From positions 178,435-242,434 of the forward strand of contig NZ_JADHDX010000002.1 in assembly GCF_016820585.1 (NCBI RefSeq): a DNA stretch of 64,000 nucleotides. The letters run 5' to 3'. This document shows positions 55,102-64,000 of this stretch, in pieces (within the stretch, counting starts at the first letter, position 1; each line of letters begins with the position of its first letter). Origin of the DNA: Arthrobacter beigongshangensis. GTDB taxonomy: Bacteria > Bacillota > Bacilli > Bacillales_A > Planococcaceae. The translations under genes were made by a program, and so were the position numbers. The notes under the pieces were generated by a model. It saw only the letters and a list, made by a program, of their open reading frames with translations. It was not told where the DNA came from and searched no databases.

Positions 55102-56112
55102 ATGGAGGAACGGGTCATTTCAGGGGAAGTTTCTAATTTTGATGAACGTTTTGAACAGTCGTTAAGACCGCAGTTTCTCAACCAGTATATCGGCCAGGAA
55201 AAAGTGAAGGATAATCTGGGTATTTTCATCGAGGCGGCAAGAGGGCGTAGTGAGAGCTTGGATCATGTGTTGTTGTATGGACCACCGGGACTTGGTAAGA
55301 CAACACTTGCTAGTGTGATTGCCAATGAAATGAACGTCAATATTCGGATGACAAGTGGGCCAGCGATCGAACGTCCTGGTGATCTTGCAGCGGTCGTTTC
55401 ATCATTGGAACCAGGCGATGTGTTATTTATAGATGAAATTCACAGGCTAAATCGAGCGATTGAAGAAGTGCTATATCCTGCAATGGAAGATTTTTGCCTC
55501 GATATTGTTGTAGGCAAAGGTCCATCTGCACGGTCGATCCGTTTGGATTTGCCACCATTTACGCTAATTGGAGCGACAACGCGTGCTGGAGCTCTGTCAG
55601 CGCCTTTACGGGATCGTTTTGGGGTACCTCTGCGTCTTGAATTTTATGAAGTGGAGCCACTGAAAGAAATTGTTGTGCGTAGTGCAGGACTTTTTGAGGT
55701 GGAAATTGAGGAGCGAGCAGCTGTTGAAATTGCGCGTCGTTCGCGTGGTACCCCGCGCATTGCCAATCGGCTTTTGCGTCGTGTGCGTGATTATGCCCAA
55801 GTGAGGGGTAACGGCAATATTACCGAAACAACAGCGCAGCAAGCACTTGAAATGCTGCAAGTTGACTCGCATGGCTTGGATCATATTGATCATAAGTTAA
55901 TCACGGGCATGATTGAACGCTTTCGCGGAGGACCTGTTGGGATTGACACCATTTCAGCGAGTATTGGCGAAGAGTCTGTGACGATTGAAGATGTTTATGA
56001 GCCATATTTGTTGCAGATTGGTTTTATCCAACGAACACCGCGTGGGCGAGTGGCGACACGCCTAGCGTATGACCATTTTGGTTATATAGTTCCGGAACAA
56101 AACAACTTTTAA
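55102..56112 (+). CDS. ruvB: Holliday junction branch-migration ATPase RuvB
   Basis: 336 residues. AAA+ motor with Walker [12 protein letters not shown] near residue 57, Walker [10 protein letters not shown] near 109, the sensor and arginine-finger region [19 protein letters not shown] near 155-175, and a C-terminal winged helix ([11 protein letters not shown] near 310). GAGAGGGGGG precedes the ATG. Confidence 0.98.
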   Translation: MEERVISGEVSNFDERFEQSLRPQFLNQYIGQEKVKDNLGIFIEAARGRSESLDHVLLYGPPGLGKTTLASVIANEMNVNIRMTSGPAIERPGDLAAVVSSLEPGDVLFIDEIHRLNRAIEEVLYPAMEDFCLDIVVGKGPSARSIRLDLPPFTLIGATTRAGALSAPLRDRFGVPLRLEFYEVEPLKEIVVRSAGLFEVEIEERAAVEIARRSRGTPRIANRLLRRVRDYAQVRGNGNITETTAQQALEMLQVDSHGLDHIDHKLITGMIERFRGGPVGIDTISASIGEESVTIEDVYEPYLLQIGFIQRTPRGRVATRLAYDHFGYIVPEQNNF

Positions 56113-56141
56113 TTTTAGAATAAAGGGAGATTTTATAGACG

Positions 56142-58333
<2,192 letters not shown>

Positions 58334-58373
58334 ATCTTGTATAATGAATCATGGTTGAAAGGGGGATGAAATA

Positions 58374-58646
58374 ATGGAAGGTTTAGCTGGATTATTGCCG
58401 TTCGTGGCGATGTTCGCAGTGATGTGGTTTTTGTTAATCAGGCCGGCGCAAAAGAGACAGAAAGCGACGAAGCAGATGCAAAGCGATTTGAAACGCGGAG
58501 ATCATGTCATTACAATTGGTGGAATTCACGGAACAATCGATGCTGTCGATGACTCGTCGGTATTCCTTAAGGTTTCTGAAGGCACAACACTGCAATTCGA
58601 TAGACAAGCAGTTGGACGTGTAACAGAGTCTAAAGCAGGTCTATAA
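58374..58646 (+). CDS. yajC: preprotein translocase accessory subunit YajC
   Basis: 90 residues with one N-terminal membrane helix (about 5-22, FVAMFAVMWFLLIRPAQKRQ) and a basic cytoplasmic domain. Associates with SecDF in other bacteria. Stands after tgt as in B. subtilis (yrbF). Confidence 0.95.
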   Translation: MEGLAGLLPFVAMFAVMWFLLIRPAQKRQKATKQMQSDLKRGDHVITIGGIHGTIDAVDDSSVFLKVSEGTTLQFDRQAVGRVTESKAGL

Positions 58647-58651
58647 GTAAA

Positions 58652-58708
58652 AGAAGAGGCGATTGTCTAGATGGAATATTTCCTTCTAGGCAGACGCCTC
58701 TTTTTCTA
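58652..58708 (+). terminator. intrinsic terminator after yajC
   Basis: AGAGGCG and CTAG arms pair with CTAG and CGCCTCT around a loop of about 16 bases, with an internal bulge; TTTTTCT follows. Confidence 0.85.
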
Positions 58709-58768
58709 TATGGATTGTGTATATTAGCCGCAGTATAAAGGGCATCCTTCAAAAAAGGGAGGATTGTT

Positions 58769-59410
58769 ATGCACGACTTATTGATTATAGGCTATAGAAC
58801 TGTATTGTTATATATCCTCATTGTCATTATTTTACGAATTATGGGGAAACGGGAAGTTGGAGAGCTTGGCGTCATTGATGTTGTTGTATTTGTCATTATG
58901 GCTGAAGTGGCAGCATTTGCACTCGATTCCCCTGATCAAAAACTGCTACAGTCAATTGTACCAATGCTCATTTTATTGGCCATTCAATTATTATCTTCCT
59001 TCATTTCATTAAAGAGTAAAACATTTAGGAATACTGTAGATGGCGAGCCAACAATTATTATTCGGCATGGTCAAATAGTGGAACATGAAATGCGAAAACA
59101 GCGCTATAATTTGGACGATTTATTTCAACAGCTACGAGAGCAACAAATTGGCTCCGTTCACGAAGTTTCTTTTGCCTATTTGGAGCCGTCGGGGAATTTA
59201 TCGGTATTCAAGCATGATGCTATTCAGCCCGTACTTTCGCTTATTTCTGATGGCGTTATTCAGCGTAAGCATCTAGAGCTAACAGGGCAAACAGAAGAAT
59301 GGCTTAAGCAGGAATTGAATAACCAAGGAATTCATGATGTACAGCAGATCTTTTATTGTACATTTGAAAATGGTGAGCTGAAGTATCAGTTGAAGGAGAA
59401 ATTTCAATAA
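58769..59410 (+). CDS. YetF/YrbG family membrane protein (DUF421)
   Basis: 213 residues: three membrane helices in the first 80 (IGYRTVLLYILIVIILRIMGKREVGEL), then a cytoplasmic DUF421 domain with NTVDGEPTIIIRHGQI and the LDDLFQQLREQQI segment. B. subtilis has yrbG of this family in the same place. YetF-like proteins contribute to spore germination in some species, but the function here is unknown. Only three bases separate its stop from the convergent spoVB stop. Confidence 0.88.
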   Translation: MHDLLIIGYRTVLLYILIVIILRIMGKREVGELGVIDVVVFVIMAEVAAFALDSPDQKLLQSIVPMLILLAIQLLSSFISLKSKTFRNTVDGEPTIIIRHGQIVEHEMRKQRYNLDDLFQQLREQQIGSVHEVSFAYLEPSGNLSVFKHDAIQPVLSLISDGVIQRKHLELTGQTEEWLKQELNNQGIHDVQQIFYCTFENGELKYQLKEKFQ

Positions 59411-59413
59411 ACG

Positions 59414-60925
59414 TTACCTAATGAGTTTTTTTAATTGCATGAAGTCGTTTTTTTTCACTTGCCCCGTTAAAATAAGAATGACAAGTAGAAATAATGCTGT
59501 GATGATGCATTCCATGATGAGCCCAACATTGCCGATGGGGATGAAAATTGGGCGCATGATGGCAGTCATGATGAAGGATGCGTAAGGCATGGCGAACATG
59601 GTGAAGCCGGTTGCCGTCGCTTTATTTTTGCGCAGTGTCGCTATATGCAGAAAAGATGTGATGAGTACACCGAAACCGATTGCTAGGACGGCACCTGTCA
59701 CTTGTAAACCTGGCTGTGAGGCGAGGATAAACATGACGCCAAGCTTAGCGATGCCACCATAGACGGAGTTCATCATCCCTGCTTTGGCATCACCTGTTGC
59801 TTGTAAAATTGAGTAGAGAGGGCTTTGGATATAATAAAAGAAAAAAATCGGGGCAAGTAAGGTCATAAAATCTGCCCCTTCCGACACATGAAACAGTTTT
59901 TCTGCCAGTGCCTGTCCGTGGACATAGAAAACCGCCGCTGCAAAAGCTCCTGTCAATGCCGATAATCGGAGAGATAAGTGAATCCGTTCTCGTAATTTCC
60001 CTTTATTTGTCGAAGCAGCTGCGCCACTGACTGCCGGTACAAGGACGACAGACAAGGCATAAGGGATAAAGGATGGAAACAGCAGTAATGGAATGAGCAC
60101 GCCAGAGATGATGCCGTAAAGTGACGTGGCGGCGATGGCGGTAACTCCTGACATGGCTAAGGCACGAAGAAAGATAATCGGCTCTAAAAACCAAGTAAAC
60201 GTTCCGAATAACCGGCTACCGGAAGACGGTAGCGCGATTGCAAGCAATGGCTCCATCGGATAGCGTTTTGTCTTTTGCTGTTCTTTCGGTGCACGCTTTT
60301 TCCGTTGCTGGTACTTGAACATTAAGTAGACAAAAGAAAATAGCTCTGCCAGCAGCGTGATGCCCATTGCGTAGGCGGCATTCATAGCGGTATTGTCACT
60401 GATAAGAAGAGATGGTAACAGCCAAGTGATAAGAATAATTCGTACAAATTGTTCGATGAGTTGTGACCATGCTGTTTCTTCAATACGTGCAATTCCTTGA
60501 AAATACCCACGGATTAACCCGCCAATTGCAGCGATAGGGACAATGGCAATACCTACATATAACGTGGTCGAGGAGGCGGCGTTACCGAGAAGCGTCTCCG
60601 ATAAGTAAGGTACGAATAAAATCGAGGCTGGGATAAATACTGCACTTGTTAAGATGGTAATAAAGGTCGCTGTTTTCATAACAGCAGGTAGTTTGACTGT
60701 TTCTCCTTTAGTATCTAACTCTGCAATTACTTTAGCGATGGCAATTGGGACGCCAAGTTGGACAAGTGATAGGAAAAAAATGAAAGCAGGATAGGCGGTC
60801 ATGTAAATTCCGACGGCCTCTTCACCTGCAATTCGCATGAATTGAATCCGGAAGACGAATCCCAAAAGTTTAGACAGGAAGACAGCGACCATCAGAACGA
60901 CTGTCCCGCGGATAAATGATGACAA
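59414..60925 (-). CDS. spoVB: SpoVB, MATE/MurJ-like flippase for spore cortex synthesis
   Basis: 504 residues with about 14 membrane helices, a multidrug/oligosaccharide/polysaccharide exporter fold; SpoVB is needed for cortex peptidoglycan precursor transport in B. subtilis. N-terminal segment RGTVVLMVAVFLSKLLGFVFRI is typical. The start is assigned to TTG 60925 because AGGAAGGAG lies nine bases upstream; in-frame ATG codons at 60955 and 60979 have no site. No terminator separates it from the convergent upstream gene. Confidence 0.93.
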   Translation of the reverse strand: MSSFIRGTVVLMVAVFLSKLLGFVFRIQFMRIAGEEAVGIYMTAYPAFIFFLSLVQLGVPIAIAKVIAELDTKGETVKLPAVMKTATFITILTSAVFIPASILFVPYLSETLLGNAASSTTLYVGIAIVPIAAIGGLIRGYFQGIARIEETAWSQLIEQFVRIILITWLLPSLLISDNTAMNAAYAMGITLLAELFSFVYLMFKYQQRKKRAPKEQQKTKRYPMEPLLAIALPSSGSRLFGTFTWFLEPIIFLRALAMSGVTAIAATSLYGIISGVLIPLLLFPSFIPYALSVVLVPAVSGAAASTNKGKLRERIHLSLRLSALTGAFAAAVFYVHGQALAEKLFHVSEGADFMTLLAPIFFFYYIQSPLYSILQATGDAKAGMMNSVYGGIAKLGVMFILASQPGLQVTGAVLAIGFGVLITSFLHIATLRKNKATATGFTMFAMPYASFIMTAIMRPIFIPIGNVGLIMECIITALFLLVILILTGQVKKNDFMQLKKLIR

Positions 60926-61020
60926 GCAAAACAACTCCTTCCTAATTCCGGACATTTCATATACACTAAACGTATGCAAAAATGTACGTACTTACGACTG
61001 TCGATGAAAGGAATGGGATA

Positions 61021-61344
61021 ATGACACGACAATATGAACCACTGTTCACCCAAATGCTACCTGTGATAGAAAGTAAAAAGACTGAATTTCATCTTTATGG
61101 CTATCCGACAATAACAAACGAGGACATTTGGACATTCTGTGTCCAAAAAAAATGGCGTAAAAAAGAAATCGAAACAATGAAAATACACGAAATGGTCAAT
61201 GAAATCTTACGTGTAACCCCTGCTGAGTTTATGACATTTACGCATATTGAAGAACAACGAGGCTCCGATAATTGGTTCGCGGATCTTAATAATGAGGAGT
61301 TCAGAACGTTATTAGCCCCTGTTCAATCAAAGGAAGAGATATGA
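61021..61344 (+). CDS. comN: post-transcriptional regulator ComN
   Basis: 107 residues, similar in size to B. subtilis ComN (YrzD), which controls accumulation of comE mRNA and interacts with DivIVA. Recognisable segments are FHLYGYPTITNEDIWTFCVQKKW and VNEILRVTPAEFMTF. ATG 61021 follows AAAGGAATGGG; an upstream in-frame start at 60982 lies in the spoVB leader. Position between spoVB and secDF agrees. Confidence 0.88.
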   Translation: MTRQYEPLFTQMLPVIESKKTEFHLYGYPTITNEDIWTFCVQKKWRKKEIETMKIHEMVNEILRVTPAEFMTFTHIEEQRGSDNWFADLNNEEFRTLLAPVQSKEEI

Positions 61345-61479
61345 TATACTAACAACCGACCATTTGACACATAGGTGGTCGTGTTTCATAATGTACATAT
61401 TGTGTTTTTTTACGTTGTGCTCGGAGTACGTACATAAGGATTGCCGTACGGCTCCACATAAAGAGGGGGAAACTGGATT
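61345..61479 (+). promoter_or_regulatory. leader region of secDF
   Basis: Two inverted repeats occupy this 135-base gap: CGACCATTTG/GGTGGTCG (61357-61382), probably the comN terminator, and CCGTACGG (61444-61451) near GTACGTAC. No sigma-A promoter stands out. Confidence 0.4.
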
Positions 61480-63765
61480 ATGAAAAGAAGAGGACGGATC
61501 GTTGCGTTCCTATTACTACTCGTCATATTTGCTTCGACGATTGGATCGACTACTAGTCCGATTTTGAACAAAGTCAAACTTGGTCTCGATTTACAAGGAG
61601 GCTTTGAAGTTCTTTATGAAGTTCAAGAATTAAAAGCTGGTGGCACAAAAATAACAGAGTCAGTTGTTGCAGATACAGCAGATGCACTTAGAAGCCGAGT
61701 GGACGTGCTTGGTGTTAGTGAGCCGAATATCCAAATTGAATCCAATAACCGGATTCGTGTACAGCTGGCGGGCGTAGAAGACCCAGACTCAGCCCGTGAA
61801 CTATTATCGACTCAGGCAGACCTAACATTTAGGGATGTTGACGATAAGCTCCTACTGAGTGGAGATGATTTGAAAGAAGGTAAAGCGAAGGGTGGCTTTG
61901 GTAAAAATAATAACCCTGTCGTTACGCTTGAAATGAAAGATCCGAACAAATTTGGTGAAGTAACGACAGAAATTAAAAATAGAGGTATTGGTACTGGTCA
62001 AAATTTACTCGTTATTTGGCTTGATTTTGTTGAAGGTGAAGATTCTTATGCAACAGAAATATTAAAGCCGGAAAAAGACCGGAAAATTGTTTCAGCTCCT
62101 TCAGTAGATCAAACAATTGCTTCCTCTAACGTAGAAATTAACGGGTCATTTACGACGAAGGAAACAAAAGAACTTTCGGGTATTTTGAATGCCGGTGCAC
62201 TACCTGTTCACCTCGAAGAAGTCTATTCAACTTCAGTAGGTGCTCAGTTCGGTGAGCAAGCATTGAATAAGACAATATTCGCAGGGATTATCGGTATTGC
62301 GCTTATTTTCGTCTTCATGATTGCCTACTACCGTCTACCAGGACTTGTGGCAGTCATTACTTTGTCTATTTACATTTACATCATTTTACTTGTCTTTACA
62401 CTTATTAACGGTGTACTGACACTTCCAGGTATTGCGGCTTTAATGCTTGGGGTCGGGATGGCCGTCGATGCCAATATCTTGACGTATGAACGGATTCGTG
62501 AGGAATTACGTGTTGGTAAATCGGTCAAGACAGCATTTTCAGCAGGTGCGAAATCTGCTTTCACAGCGATTTTAGATGCCAATATTACAACAATGATTGC
62601 GGCAGTTGTACTCTTTATATTTGGGACAAGCTCAGTCAAAGGGTTTGCTATCGTGTTGATCATCAGTATTTTAGCCAGTTTCTTGACGGCTGTCTGGGGA
62701 TCTCGCTTACTGTTAGGTTTACTAGTTAACAGTGGCTTGTTGGATGGTAAAACAGCATGGTTTGGTATTTCGAAAAAGAATATTCATCCTGCGGAAGAAC
62801 AAGTGGAAACATTGGAGTTAACAACGAAATTCGACCGTTTTGACTTTGTTGGGACACGTAAAAGATTTTATGTAATTTCAACCATTTTGATTGTTTCAGG
62901 TGTTATCGTGCTTGGGCTCTTCAAATTGAATCTTGGGATTGATTTTTCAAGTGGTACACGTGTTGAAATACTTGCAGATCAAGCGTTAACGCAACAAGAA
63001 ATTTCAGATTATGTAGCTAAAGTTGGACATCCATCGAGTGATGTTGTCATTTCAGGTGACACAAAAAATATTGGTGTTGTCCGCTACAAAGAAGAATTTA
63101 AACAAGAAGAAGTGACTAAATTTAAAGCAGATATTACGGCAGAATTCGGGTCTGAACCGAATATTTCAACAGTTTCATCGAAGGTCGGTAAAGAACTTGC
63201 GAAAAATGCTATGTATGCATTATTATTTGCAGCGATAGGAATTGTGATTTACGTCGCATTCCGTTTTGAATGGCGGATGGGTGTCGCTTCGATTATCGGG
63301 CTGATTCATGATGCATTTTTCATGGTTGCGGTATTTAGTATTCTTCGACTCGAAGTCGATATTACATTTATTGCTGCGGTTTTGACGATTGTCGGGTATT
63401 CTATTAATGACACGATTGTAACATTTGACCGGATACGAGAAAATATGAACCATCGTAAACATATTAAGGATGAGAACGAACTGGCGGAAATCGTCAACAA
63501 GTCATTGCGTCAAACACTTGGACGCTCTGTTAACACAGTGCTGACAGTTATTTTTGTTGTTGCAGCACTGACGATGCTAGGTGCGGAATCAATCCGTCCA
63601 TTCTCGATCGCACTTCTTATTGGATTGCTCGCAGGAACGTATTCGTCCATCTTCATCTCAGCTCAAATTTGGTTTGATCTGAAGAAACGTGAATTGAAAG
63701 AAAAAGGTCCGATTAAAGCGAACGAACAGAAAAAACAATGGGGTTCAGACGAACCTGTTGTATAA
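61480..63765 (+). CDS. secDF: fused SecDF protein-export subunit
   Basis: 761 residues. SecD half (about 1-420) and SecF half (about 440-750), each with six membrane helices, use proton flow to help complete secretion. Diagnostic segments are the SecD start KVKLGLDLQGGFEVLYEV, the TM4 region LPGIAALMLGVGMAVDANILTYERI (near 325) and the SecF FRFEWRMGVASIIGLIHDAFFM and VGYSINDTIVTFDRIREN. B. subtilis also has the fused form. GAGGGGGAAA precedes ATG 61480. Confidence 0.97.
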   Translation: MKRRGRIVAFLLLLVIFASTIGSTTSPILNKVKLGLDLQGGFEVLYEVQELKAGGTKITESVVADTADALRSRVDVLGVSEPNIQIESNNRIRVQLAGVEDPDSARELLSTQADLTFRDVDDKLLLSGDDLKEGKAKGGFGKNNNPVVTLEMKDPNKFGEVTTEIKNRGIGTGQNLLVIWLDFVEGEDSYATEILKPEKDRKIVSAPSVDQTIASSNVEINGSFTTKETKELSGILNAGALPVHLEEVYSTSVGAQFGEQALNKTIFAGIIGIALIFVFMIAYYRLPGLVAVITLSIYIYIILLVFTLINGVLTLPGIAALMLGVGMAVDANILTYERIREELRVGKSVKTAFSAGAKSAFTAILDANITTMIAAVVLFIFGTSSVKGFAIVLIISILASFLTAVWGSRLLLGLLVNSGLLDGKTAWFGISKKNIHPAEEQVETLELTTKFDRFDFVGTRKRFYVISTILIVSGVIVLGLFKLNLGIDFSSGTRVEILADQALTQQEISDYVAKVGHPSSDVVISGDTKNIGVVRYKEEFKQEEVTKFKADITAEFGSEPNISTVSSKVGKELAKNAMYALLFAAIGIVIYVAFRFEWRMGVASIIGLIHDAFFMVAVFSILRLEVDITFIAAVLTIVGYSINDTIVTFDRIRENMNHRKHIKDENELAEIVNKSLRQTLGRSVNTVLTVIFVVAALTMLGAESIRPFSIALLIGLLAGTYSSIFISAQIWFDLKKRELKEKGPIKANEQKKQWGSDEPVV

Positions 63766-63781
63766 GAGGTTTCACAATTTC

Positions 63782-63823
63782 ATGGAACAGGGTATACTCT
63801 ACAGTATATTCTGTTCCATTTTT
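63782..63823 (+). terminator. intrinsic terminator of secDF
   Basis: ATGGAACAG and TATACT pair with AGTATA and CTGTTCCAT around a short loop, then TTTTT. Confidence 0.9.
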
Positions 63824-63941
63824 AATTTGGATCAGCAAAAGTACCTGCTGATCCAAATTAAGCCTCCGGCGGATGTCACAAATTTTGAATTGCGTAAAGC
63901 GCAATTCAAAATTTGGACGCAATTACGCCGAGACGTAATTG
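63823..63941 (+). repeat. two-stem dispersed repeat, copy 5, with upstream hairpin
   Basis: TAATTTGGATCAGCA (63823-63837) pairs perfectly over 15 bases with TGCTGATCCAAATTA (63846-63860). The core, 63863-63941, has CCTCCGGCGGATGTCA, then AAATTTTGAATTGCG pairing with CGCAATTCAAAATTT around TAAAG, a continuous stem where other copies have two, and CAATTACG/CGTAATTG. It lies between the secDF terminator and the next start codon. Confidence 0.85.
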
Positions 63942-63978
63942 ATAATATGAATCAGCAAGAAAAGGGGGATTTTTTATG

Positions 63979-64000
63979 AAATTTCAATGGAATTTACTGT
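63979..64000 (+). CDS. start of next gene, possibly LapA-family (YrvD)
   Basis: AAAGGGGG lies ten bases before ATG 63979 and the first residues MKFQWNLL fit the small LapA-like membrane proteins found after secDF in related genomes (B. subtilis yrvD). Only seven codons are visible, so the identity is a guess. Confidence 0.35.

Overview
This window is chromosomal DNA from a low-to-moderate GC, endospore-forming Bacillota. The gene order follows the Bacillus subtilis segment ysoA-tig-clpX-lonA-ysxC-hemAXCDBL-(spoVID)-valS-folC-(comC, spoIIB)-maf-radC-mreBCD-minCD-spoIVFAB-rplU-ysxB-rpmA-spo0B-obg-pheBA-safA-yebC-ruvAB-queA-tgt-yajC-spoVB-comN-secDF. A reduced SpoVID-like protein, no lonB, a type IV pilus locus at the comC position, and repeat families I associate with Planococcaceae all suggest Sporosarcina or a close relative. 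The genus is an inference. No rRNA, tRNA, IS element, prophage or CRISPR array was seen.

Layout. 1-7.3 kb: TPR protein YsoA, trigger factor, ClpX, LonA and the GTPase YsxC (protein folding and turnover). 7.4-13.9 kb: a heme operon, hemA-hemX-hemC-hemD-hemB-hemL, behind a PerR-box-like operator. 14-18.4 kb: a short SpoVID-like gene, a small convergent ORF, a T-box leader and valS. 18.5-21.4 kb: two overlapping RimK-like ATP-grasp genes divergent from folC. 21.5-25 kb: two paralogous membrane GAF-GGDEF diguanylate cyclases. 25.2-37.7 kb: a type IV pilus locus made of a minus-strand operon of three pilin-like genes, then VanW-like, pilB, pilT, pilC, pilin, pilM, pilN, pilO and prepilin peptidase. 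37.9-49.9 kb: cell shape, division, sporulation and ribosome genes. 50-54.1 kb: SafA-like coat protein, an aminoglycoside-phosphotransferase-fold kinase, YebC and a KinB-like sensor kinase. 54.4-64 kb: ruvAB, queA, tgt, yajC, a YetF-type protein, spoVB, comN and secDF.

Genes acting together. The two GGDEF proteins stand beside a PilB that carries a tandem MshEN-like motif (a known c-di-GMP-binding fold), so the locus looks like a c-di-GMP-tuned, retractile (PilT-bearing) type IV pilus in a monoderm. Prp (YsxB) and the L27 precursor are adjacent, as enzyme and substrate. Spo0B, a KinB-like kinase, SpoIVFA/FB, SpoVB, SpoVID-like and SafA-like proteins show a full sporulation lifestyle.

The least explained material is intergenic. 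A family of about 80-bp two-stem elements occurs five times (1, 1181, 15171, 54301, 63863). The stems are kept by compensatory base changes, and the four complete copies have a second, variable hairpin on the same side. There are also a 130-bp three-way-junction element between the valS T-box and valS, three other palindromic repeats inside the pilus and SpoIIB-like region, and a degenerate 20-bp tandem repeat before the SpoVID-like gene.
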